From assembly GCA_004194705.1 (NCBI GenBank), contig SADC01000886.1, forward strand, positions 620,001 to 684,000: a DNA stretch of 64,000 nt, in the 5' to 3' direction. Positions 28,040 to 37,287 of the stretch are shown here, piece by piece. Position 1 is the stretch's first letter, and every line of letters starts with the position of its first letter. The notes under the pieces are model-generated. The model searched no databases. It was not told where the DNA came from and was given only the letters and a program-made list of their open reading frames with translations. Origin of the DNA: Ditylenchus dipsaci. Lineage: Eukaryota; Nematoda; Chromadorea; Rhabditida; Anguinidae. The position numbers and the translations under genes were made by a program.

Positions 28040-28800
28040 CTAAAAATCGTATTTTTTTAATATTTTTTTTTCTGGCTAGAGAGATAAGTAGAGTCTGGCT
28101 AAAGTGATTTCTTATTTTGGGGTAGGCCCACATCTAATTTTGGAAAATTCTCGGACTAATGTCTATAGACAAAAAAGTAGCAAGGATTTTATTTATACTC
28201 TGATCCTTAAATCTCAGCACACGTAAAAAAATTAAACAGCTCGAATAAAGAACAGATGTAGTATTTCAAAGTTGCATCACTATGGCTATTAGATTATCGC
28301 AAAAAAAAACCTGGTACAAACGCTCATCTTAACAGTTTTCGATTTTTTGTCGACAGCGAAAAGATTTTGTAAGAAGCTTAGACACGCGAATTCAACTTGC
28401 TGTGGAATGCAGGACCTATATTCTTCTAATTCCATCTACTGGCTAATCACACGCTGCTAATAATGGAAGGTCAACACATTTGTCTAACTTTTTCGGTCTA
28501 GGGACTAAAAAAGGAACAGTGAAATTAGACAGAATTCCATTAGAGTTTCGGAAAATAATTATTTTAAACATTTATCGCCCTAACCACACCACAACGGAAC
28601 AGATACAGATCATTTGTAAAAGAGGGTATCCATTCGAATATTTCTTCGAATCGCCACAGAGCTGCCCTGATTGAATTTGAAAGAAAACGGAGGCTTATTC
28701 TGGCCCTAAATTTTTAGGTTTAAATCATTATCGACGAAAAGAATAACTAATTCAGAGGTTAGACAGGAGGTAATTTTCCCCAAAAACATAATATTTCACT
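28040..28800. other. Spacer between ANKLE1-like and upstream gene
   Basis: On the minus strand an AATAAA at 28188-28193 lies between the two gene models. A short plus-strand ORF at 28480-28674 (MSNFFGLGTKKGTVKL...) has no recognised relatives. No LEM, ankyrin or AAA exon is visible. Confidence 0.4.
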
Positions 28801-28803
28801 GCC

Positions 28804-30759
28804 CTAACCCACTAAAATAAAACATACTGCAACACTTGAAGACAGTTTAATAGGCGCATCTGAGTCCAACCAGGAAGGCTTGTCATCATCAGCAAATTCA
28901 TCCAGATCCCTTCTCTTTTTCTTGCAACTTTCGGATGGAGTATAGCCTTGAGATTTTTGTCCGCTTTGAGAAGCTGAACTTTGCCAATTGGATCGTGAAC
29001 CAGAATGATGATGATGACACTTGTGCTCTTCCTCATCAAGCTGTCTCTTTTTTCGGGCTGGCTCCACTCTATCCACGAATTTTGTAGTTCGGAACTTATA
29101 GATGGACTCGGCTGATTTATTTCTAGCTCGAATAGTCATGTAGGCACGACTGTTTCCATCAGATGAGCTTACACCGAACCATTCGATACCTAAAATGGCA
29201 CGACATTTTTATGGTTTTCGGGGTCTCAATCACAATTTTAGAGTTTAAGAAAATACTCGCATGTTAATTTTTAATAATTGAGACGATGATTTTAATGCTG
29301 ATTTTTTAATCGTCAAAAAATAAGAAATCCTAAAACAGGAATAGGCATAAACCAACTGCAACTTTGTAAAATGCAGATTAAAGATTAAAGAGGCAGAAAA
29401 ACCCACTCACCGTTCATTGGAGGATATTTTAACATTTTGCTTTGGGCAACTGATCTTATGCTATCATCTAGATTGGTTGACACAATTTCAAAGTCTAGTG
29501 ACTGCCGCTTGCTTCGGGTTTTCTCACTTACGATCCTCAAAAAAACAAATTATAGCTCATGTCTCTAAATGTGAATGAATACTCGAGATGAGATTTTCAG
29601 CAGCTGTGTCTACTAGCTTCTCTTTCTGATGTTTCGCCAACACAAAGTCTTTCTCATTCATGAACCAATCTGCAATTAGCGGCCAGTAAATCAACAACAA
29701 GAAAAATGGTCACCAAAGCTTATCATACCAAGTTGATCATATTGTCTGCCACTCAGGTCACTGTTTTTCTCCATCTGGATCCTTGGTGCACCAGAAGATA
29801 GATTTGCCCGGACTCCGCGCCTTCTGGAACCCTTGGATGAAGTGATGTCAGGATGACCGTTTTCTTCTTCTCTAAAGGTTTTCTTCTTCAAAGCATGATG
29901 AATACCAAATATTTAAGAAAAAAATTCGAAACACTGGTTCCCTTAGTCTATTAAAGTTTTTTTAATTTGTCGAATTGTTACTTGGCTAGTTCATGGGCCA
30001 GTAATCACCAACCGAAATACCCTATATCTCTAACGTTGGTTGAATAAATTTTATTGTGTAGTGTAAAGGTAGCAACAATAAAAATATTTGCGAACCCATT
30101 CCAAACTTTTAAACGGCGCACAATGAACCTGCTAACCGGGTTAGTTGGGCACCGCGTCATCCCGTAAATGATACGAAATTAGAATAGACATTGAATGAAG
30201 GCGATGTATATGCCTTGGGCACTAATTACAACCTCTAGGAACGTTACCTGGCAGCTACCGTATTTGCTCTAATAGCTTACCCGGGTGAGTTATTTTTCAA
30301 CCCCTTTAAATCGGAAAATTTTTGAGGTCGATCTTGAGATTTTTGTATGCTCAACCAAAATCTAAAAATTAGAATCGATAGAGCTCGTGGGAGTTAAGAA
30401 AATGCAATAAACAACGATGTAAAATATTTGCTTAGGGCTGAGATATAGGTCCTCAAAGTATAGGGGGATGAGTTAATAGAGACGGGTGAGCTATTAGAGA
30501 AAATACGGTATATGAAAATTTCCATTACAGGTACCGGAGCTTCATGCAACATATTGCACTTTTTGAAGAAAATCCAAAATACAGCAAAAATTTGACAAAG
30601 CAAAAATTCAATTGTGACATGTTAACCATGTTATTTTGACAGTTGGTTTCAATTTGAGCAGAAAAATTACCTTGCTGATCGATCTACTTGGTTATCGCCC
30701 ACATTGTTAAAGTCTTGGTCATCATAGGAGAATGAAAAGTCAAAAGCGCTATTGTCCAT
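28804..30759 (-). CDS. Hypothetical nuclear protein, weakly CTF18 N-terminus-like
   Basis: Minus-strand exons: 30671-30759 (MDNSAFDFSFSYDDQDF...), 29729-29871 (REEENGHPDIT...), about 29565-29672 (DWFMNEKDFVLAKHQKEK...), about 29411-29532 (TRSKRQSLDFEIV...KMLKYPPMN), and 28828-29189 or 28804-29189 (GIEWFGVSSSDGNSRAYMTI..., basic and Ser-rich, then DEFADDDKPSWLD). Phases fit except between the third and fourth exons, where I found no clean GT-AG join. The segment KMLKYPPMNGIEWFGVS to SSDGNSRAYM resembles the CTF18 stretch before its clamp-loader ATPase domain (PP..., V(T/S)SxDGxRxYL). No AAA+ domain follows in this window, so CTF18 identity is tentative. If 28804 is the true end (VCFILVG stop), the product is about 240 residues. 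It could instead be a 5' portion of the ANKLE1 gene. Confidence 0.4.
30256..30510. mobile_element. MITE with TACCGTATT ends, 255 bp
   Basis: Begins taccgtatttgctctaatag and ends ctattagagaaaatacggta; gggtgag is mirrored internally. Same family as 13955-14075 and 36837-37020. Lies in the first intron of the 28.8-30.8 kb gene. Confidence 0.85.
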
Positions 30760-31116
30760 TATGCTAAAAACTAACTGAAAGCAATGTGTGTAATATGTGT
30801 TTTTTGAATTATATTGAAGACTCAACTGTTTTAAGATGTGAAAAAACAATATCTTCGACAAAGGGTACTTTATTTCACATATAAATTATGGAGTGAAGTC
30901 TTGTATAAAATAAAAACAGAAATCTGTACTCGAAACAAATTTTCGAGTAGCTATAACGCGTCGCAGAGACAAAAACACTTTTAAAATTAAGTTTTCGAGA
31001 TTGAGTCCTCAGGAAGGGAAGAAAAAAAACGAGACTAATAACAGATACAAATAGCTAGAAAAATTGTGACAAATGACTCAGCCAGGCACCTTTTAGATCA
31101 AACAAAACAAAGTTTT
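30760..31116. other. Upstream of the 28.8-30.8 kb gene; nothing resolved
   Basis: Presumed 5' region of the minus-strand gene that starts at 30759. No TATA box, repeat or ORF of note. Confidence 0.35.
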
Positions 31117-31305
31117 TTAACCCTAGAAAGGGCAAGTAAAATAAATGTTTCTGAGCCACGTGACCACGTTGTGGTAATAATAAAAAACAGTTCGGCTTTG
31201 AAATAATGATGGTCTGCGAACTCAAAGATTTTTATTACATTTTTATTTTCATTTTTAGATGGGTTGCAAATTGCAATATAAGTCACATTGAAACTATGCT
31301 GTAAC

Positions 31306-31721
31306 CATAGTGACCACGCCGTCCTACGCCGTCCTAATTTTTTTCATCGCCGTCCTGCATTTTAACAATATTTTTCATTATGGACCGCCTTTTTTTATTT
31401 TACAACATATAATCAGTTTTTATTTTTATACTTTATTTTTAGGCGACCGTCCAAGTTTTCTTTCATTTTTATTTCAAAAAAATGGGGCCGTCCTAATTTC
31501 ACACAAAAATTTTCAAAAAAGTCGGTTGAATTAGGACGGCCTCATTTTTTTGAAATGAAAATGAAAGAAAACTTGGACGGTCGCCTAAAAATAAAGTATA
31601 AAAATAAAAACTGATTATATGTTGTAAAATAAAAAAAGGCGGTCCATAATGAAAAATATTGTTAAAATGCAGGACGGCGATGAAAAAAATTAGGACGGCG
31701 TAGGACGGCGTGGTCACTATG
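31306..31721. repeat. Near-perfect 416-bp palindrome (gccgtcctaa family)
   Basis: catagtgaccacgccgtcct at the left edge pairs with aggacggcgtggtcactatg at the right. Both 205-bp arms encode the same peptides in mirror orientation (FFIAVLHFNNIFHYG on both strands), which shows how perfect the symmetry is. The centre is near 31513. It probably inserted into the piggyBac-like element recently. Confidence 0.9.
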
Positions 31722-31787
31722 GCTGTAACCCATCCACGGCTTTTCAAAACGCCCGAAAGTGTGTCATTTAGCTTTTTAGACGTGTCT

Positions 31788-31886
31788 GCATGGCGCAGTG
31801 GGTAAAGCTATTCGTCACAGCATTTACATAGCAAAATAGGCTATTTTTCTCGGGGTCACGAGTTCGATCCCACCCTCTGGTACATC
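31788..31886 (+). repeat. tRNA-derived SINE-like sequence (box A and box B)
   Basis: Box A-like tggcgcagtgggtaaagc and box B-like gagttcgatcccacc are separated by about 60 nt with an expanded middle. Acceptor stem pairing is poor, so a tRNA pseudogene or SINE head is more likely than a functional tRNA. Confidence 0.55.
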
Positions 31887-32487
31887 CGATTTTTCACAAA
31901 AGAAAAGTTGCAATTTTTTATTCACCCACTTGACTTAAAATCGAAAAGTAGACATAGGTCATAGAGATCAGATTTTCAGCTTTTCCTATAAAATTTTGAG
32001 TACAGGCCGATGAAAGTCCGGAATTCACGTCAAATACAAGGCAAAAGTTGAAACGCAACTTCTTTTTGTATAAGGTTTGCGAGGTTTGTATTTCAGAGGG
32101 TGAGTCATACACCAAAAGAAAGCTGAGAATCTCCCTTGCAGAAAATACAGATCGAATTTTCAAAATACAGATTTTATAAAAGTAGAAGCCATTTCAAGTC
32201 TAAAACACGTTTTTCTAGTCAAATTTAAGGAGTTTTTTAATTTCCCGCGAAATTCGCTTGAAAAGCTAAATGACACACTTTCGGGCGTTTTGAAAGCCGT
32301 GAAATCAAAATAAATAAAAAAAAACATAATGATAGTGCCTGAATTTGTAACCCATCATTATTAAAAATAATGTTTGTTAAAAGGTGCATTTTAGGAGTCA
32401 AACCGTGTGACATGACCACATTGTGATCAACGTGCCCTTTCTGGGGTTAAGACGCCCTTTGCGTTTTCAGTTTGGTTAATTTTTAGC

Positions 32488-33735
32488 GGACAAAGCTTTT
32501 TTTTGCTGCAAAGAGACTTTTTTTTGCTGCAAAAATTAGTTGATGCGAAAAGTCTTTTTTTGCTGCAAAAAAACTTTTGTTTGCTGCAAAAAGTCTTTTT
32601 TTCACTGCAAAAAGACTTTTTTTTGCTGCAAATATTTTTGCTGAAATAAGACTTTTTTTTGCTGCAAAAATTCTTTTTTTCGCTGCAAAAAGACTTTTTT
32701 TGCTGCAAATCGGCTTTTTTTTGCTGCAAATCGGCTTTTTCTGGTCCAACTATTTTAGCTGTAATTTTGGCGTGCGGTCAATTGGTCCACGGTCAATTGC
32801 TCCACGGTCAATTGATCCACGGTCAATTGGTCCATAGGTCAATTGGTCCACAGGTCAATTGGTCCACAGGTCAATTGCTCCACAAAATTTTTTTCAAATT
32901 AATCTTTTTGTCTTGTGAAGAACTTCTGTTATTTTAACAGTTTTTCGATAATTCACCCTTAACCCTACTGGTTAATCCACGCACCAACCAAACCAGGTGG
33001 TCGTCCACCTGGAGCAAAATTTTTTTCACGTTTTTCATGTTCCAAAGCCCGTTTCCTGGACTGATTCGGACATGCTGAAGATGGTTTGATAGTGGTAAAA
33101 TGGTACCGGTACCTGGTCAATGCCTTGGTACTAGTACCGTACTACTACCTTAACACCAGTTCAGCTTTCAGGGTCATTCCAGCAATTTTAACAAAACTAT
33201 AAAATTACCCACAAAATGGAATTTTACTATTATCAAACCCTCTTTAGAATGCTCGAATTAGTGTAAAAACAGGTAATAGAACCCGAAAAACATAAAAAAT
33301 AATTTAACAACAAAGGGATGACCACTTGGTTTGGTTGGTGCGTGGATTAACCAGTAGGGTTAAGGCTGAATTATCGAAAAACTGTTAAAATAACAGAAGT
33401 TCTTCACAAGACAAAAGATTAATTTGAAAAAAATTTTGTGGAGCAATTGACCTGTGGACGATTGACCTGTGGACCAATTGACCTATGGACCAATTGACCG
33501 TGGATCAATTGACCGTGGAGCAATTGACCGTGGACCAATTGACCGCACGCCAAAATTACAGCTAAAATAGTTTGGACCAGAAAAAGCCGATTTGCAGCAA
33601 AAAAAAAGTCTTTTTGCAGCGAAAAAAGAATTTTTGCAGCAAAAAAAAAGTCTTTTTGCAGCAAAAATATTTGTAGCAAAAAAAAGTCTTTTTGCAGCGA
33701 AAAAAGACTTTTTGCAGCAAAAAAAAGCTTTGTCC
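32488..33735. repeat. Minisatellite-armed foldback with two unit types
   Basis: Left arm: about twelve copies of a roughly 20-bp unit, tttttttgctgcaaaaagac (32488-32740), then about seven 15-17-bp units of ggtcaattggtccac (32778-32885). Right arm: the second unit inverted (33437-33545), then the first unit inverted (33592-33733). The inner third (32965-33360) is itself a palindrome with accaaaccaggtggtcgtcc at one end and its complement at the other. Ends acaaagctttttt and aaaaagctttgt. Both arms carry the same two minisatellites in the same order from the tip. Confidence 0.9.
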
Positions 33736-34129
33736 ATTTTTAGCGTGATGGGAAAACAAAAAATAATTTGGGAAAACACGAGAAAAAATTATTATCTAAA
33801 AGCATATTTGGAACAGAAAGGTACAGTTTTAGTTCTAAAAACATGTTTTTGTGCGAAAAGCACAAATTTTATGAAAATTTTCTATCGCAATAATCTCCCA
33901 TTTGACGCCGATGAATGAATTGCACAGGTACCCCAAACAGCGAAATTTGACACGCAAATTCTGGTCCTTCTTGGTTTAAAAAAAACACGTAAAATTCCAG
34001 TTCGTGATGTTCCCTTATCAATTTTAATGTATCAATTTTATCAATTTCATGCAAATTTGGACGTCGAATCGTAAGGGTAATATTTAGCTTTTATAATATT
34101 TAACTTTTTTTTATTTAACTTTTATCCTT

Positions 34130-36370
34130 ATTGCTGAAAAATGCCCCATGATTCGCTGAAAAATACCCCCTAATTTGAAATCGATTTTTTTCTTAAATTT
34201 TTCGTTTACTTTTTAGAGAATTTTTAACTATCGTGTAGTACAAGATCTCAGCTTTTTCACAAGCTATCAAACTTTACTGAATGATTTGAAGAATGAACAG
34301 GGTGTTTTTTTTTAAATTAAAATTATTTTAGTCTGTAAAACTTTTTCCACTAAGACATATCTAACAAAACTTATGCTTGTTTGAAAGCCCTTAAAGGGGC
34401 ATGCCCGTGCGTTTCAAAAAGTTAAGGCGGGGACCAGCAATTTTTTTGAATCGTTCTATTTTTCATTCGTTTTGCGTCAAATCTAATATTAGTGACCCTA
34501 TACTACTTTTAAAAACTAGGCAGAAAACTTAAAAAATCTGAATGCGTATGCATGTAAAACTTGATCGAGAAAGAAAAAAAGTACTGGTCCCCGCCTTTTC
34601 TCCGTGTCGGGCACGGGCATGCCCCTTTAATGTGCGATTTAAAGGGCATGCTCGTCGCCGATGGAATATTTTGACGTATATTTTAGGTATATTGGGTATA
34701 TTTCATGACGTATTTTTTGGTTTTCATAAAAAATTGATTTCGGTTGTGAAAAATCGATTAAAAAGTTTTGTCATTTTTGACAAGTTTACAGCCATTTTCA
34801 TTATTTTCAAAAAGTTGATGCAAAAAATTCAAATTTTATGTTGTAGCGCAGTTTAAGAGCTACAAAAGCCAATTCACAGAAACAAATTTCCATGTGAGAA
34901 TGTTTAGATATGGCTTTAAAAAAAACGAAAATGACTAAACTTCAGATTTTCTTCATTTTCTGCAATTTTGCTCATTTTTGAAAAAATATTACATCCAAAC
35001 AAAATTCTGTAAGACAGATTTTGTAGCCCTGAATCTGTGCTACAAGATGGCACTAGGATATTAAGAGAGCGCTTTACCATAAATCAAAATTTAAACCAAA
35101 TTGCTTGACAACTTGTCAAAAAATTACACAACTTTTAAATCGATTTTTTCACAACCGAAATCAAATATTTTGTAAAGACGAAAAATACGTCTTCAATCGC
35201 ACATTCAGAGCTTTTGACCAAGCATAAGCTTCGCTAAAAATGTCTGAGATTAAACAATTTTAATTTAAAAAAAACGCCCTGTAGAAATTTAGGCTTGAAT
35301 ATAGAATCCCCCCCCCCACGCAGAGTGCTCGGATGGAAGAGATAACCTCATATTCGTGTTTCTCGACTCCGATTTCATGTGAAAGCCGGCTGTTTTTTTT
35401 GATTCTGAGAAAAAAATGTTTTCGAACCACAAGGGTTTTAGTCAAATTTTCAAAAATTTAAATTGGCGCCTTTTGAATTTAAAAGGGAATAAGGGCTGTA
35501 TTGGAAGGGGAAGGGAATAAAAGAGGGCCACTAATCACACAGGGCCCACTAACAAGAAGATGTTGAACACAGTTTTGAATACTGGGGCTGCCGCATAAAT
35601 AAACTCTGGTATGCATGTTTTTTCATGCATCCAAAGTCACTTTCAAGTGATTTGTGTCTAAGGTATGTGGGTGTGCGCGTCTCAACTCCAAGCCCCCTGC
35701 GGCTTGAGGGTTCGAGATGCGCACACTCACTTACCTTAGACATGATTCCGAGAAGTACTCTTGATCAAAAAATGCATACAAAGTCTCTTTTTGCCACGGC
35801 CCAGTTGGAAAACATGGTGAGGTAGCCGAAGAATACAAACATTTAAATTTCTAATGTTCAGCATAAAAGTGGCCCCCTTTTATTCCCTTCCCTCCCAATA
35901 CAGCCCTCTTTCCTTTTTAAATTCAAAAGGCGCCAATTTAAATTTTTGAAGTTTTGACTAAAAACTTATGATAAACTCCCCCCCACCACAAGGAGTGTGG
36001 TTCGAAATTTTTTTTTCACAGAATCAAAAAACAGTCGGCTTTCACACGAAATCGGGGTCGAGAAACACGAAAAAGAGGTTTTCTTCTCCATCCGAGCACT
36101 GTGCGTGGGACGGAGATTCTATACTGCAACCGAAATTTAGGGGTTGGAAAAAATTAGAGAAAAACAAAAGTTACTTCATTCAAACATCGAGATATCTACA
36201 TTTCTGTAGATTATTCAATAGAGTTTAATAACTCGTTAGAAAGCTGAGATCCTGGGCTACACGATGGTTAAAAAAATTTAGAAAATAAAAGAGAACGTTA
36301 AGAAATTTTTTTACTGATTAGGGGGCATTTTTCAGCGAATTAGGAAGCATTTTTCAGTAATTAGGGGTAA
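34130..36370. repeat. 2.2-kb nested palindrome
   Basis: Outer arms: gctgaaaaatgccccatgat near 34133 and its counterpart gggggcatttttcagcgaat near 36320, then cgcagagtgctcggatgg near 35320 against tccgagcactgtgcgtggg near 36091. Inner arms: aattggcgccttttgaattt near 35461 and its complement near 35925, enclosing a small hairpin at about 35655-35745. The left arm is interrupted by two further inverted repeats, 34391-34630 and about 34637-35215, so it was hit after the palindrome formed. No coding region. Confidence 0.8.
34391..34630. mobile_element. Palindromic MITE, ggcatgcccgtgc family, 240 bp
   Basis: Begins ttaaaggggcatgcccgtgc and ends gcacgggcatgcccctttaa, with TTAA at both edges; inner arms gttaaggcggggaccagc and ctggtccccgcctttt. 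Relatives at 13645-13890 and 56652-57024. Confidence 0.85.
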
Positions 36371-36378
36371 AATTAAAT

Positions 36379-36766
36379 ATAGTCGACGCTCGATTTAACA
36401 TACGCTCAATACAACATACGATTTTTTTTTGGCAAATACTTTTTATTTTTTACTCTTTTTTAAATTCTAAGGATACACACCCCCTAAAGTTTTGTGCTTG
36501 ACATTTCTGACTTTTTAGAATTTTTTATTTCCGAAAAAAATTCTGAGAAAATACCTAAAAGTGAAAATTTCGAGTTTTAGGCATTTTCTCAGAATTTTTT
36601 TCGGAAATAAAAAATTCTAAAAAGACAGAAATGTCAAGCACAAAATTTTAATGGGGTGGGTTTCCTTAGAATTAAAAAAAAACAGTTAAAGATAAAAAGT
36701 ATTTGCCAAAAAAAACGAAAAATCGTATGTTGTATTGAGCGTATGTTAAATTGAGCGTCGACTGTA
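36379..36766. mobile_element. Near-perfect palindromic MITE, pogo/Tc1-type ends
   Basis: Begins tatagtcgacgctcgattta and ends aaattgagcgtcgactgta; the arms pair over almost the full 388 bp (ggcaaatactttttattttt and complement). Same end family as 14592-14884. Confidence 0.9.
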
Positions 36767-36836
36767 CCATCCAAATCGTAATGGCAGAAAAGTGGCGACT
36801 TTTTTTCAAACAAAGTTGACCAAAAGTTAACCCATG

Positions 36837-37020
36837 TACCGTATTCTCTCTAATAGACGGGTCCTCTCTATTTGAAGGGTCCTCTCTAATAGACGGGTCC
36901 CCTACGAGACCAAAACTAGGGGGTAAACCATGTTTTATTGCATTTTTAATATGAAGTCAAAAATATTTTTGGATGTTGAAAAATAGACGGGTCGACCCCT
37001 CTATTAGAGAGAATACGGTA
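36837..37020. mobile_element. MITE with TACCGTATTCTCTC ends, 184 bp
   Basis: Begins taccgtattctctctaatag and ends ctattagagagaatacggta. gacgggtcc repeats follow the left end. Clean copy of the TACCGTATT family. Confidence 0.9.
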
Positions 37021-37287
37021 TGTCTAGAACGACACGATAATTTGGCAAAACTTGGGTCGGGTATTGTTTGGGTAATTCTAGGCGGGCAAATATTATTTAT
37101 CCAGCTAACTATCTGGGTAAATGGCTTTTTTTGATACATCCAGTAAAAAGTGATTTATACTCCACAAAAGCACTCTAAAAACTATTTATTAGAATGATCC
37201 AAAATTTCATGCCAAAAGCAAGTCAATTGCACCAACACAAAACAGAAAAGAGAGACAAAGACGCGTACCGTAGACCTCTCAACACAC

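Larger units (their letters stand above)
31121..32446. mobile_element. piggyBac-like non-autonomous element, TTAA-flanked
   Basis: TTAA (31117-31120) is followed by ccctagaaagggcaag. The other end is cgtgccctttctgggg, then TTAA (32447-32450). CCCTAGAAAG ends and TTAA duplication are hallmarks of piggyBac elements. Subterminal parts are also inverted (gtgaccacgttgtgg against ccacattgtgatcaacg). There is no transposase: the interior holds a 416-bp palindrome and a tRNA-like sequence. Confidence 0.8.

Noticed and set aside
28480..28674. Small plus-strand gene (MSNFFGLGTKK...)
   Set aside because: No splice signals, homology or composition signal; kept only as a mention in the spacer entry.
31310..31747. 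Two nearly identical membrane-like ORFs on opposite strands
   Set aside because: They are the two arms of one palindrome read outward, not duplicated genes.
31788..31886. Functional tRNA gene
   Set aside because: Box A and B words exist, but acceptor and anticodon stems do not pair and the middle is expanded.
32427..32937. Lys/Phe/Cys-rich open frames
   Set aside because: Frame-neutral readings of the gctgcaaaaagac minisatellite, present in multiple frames at once.
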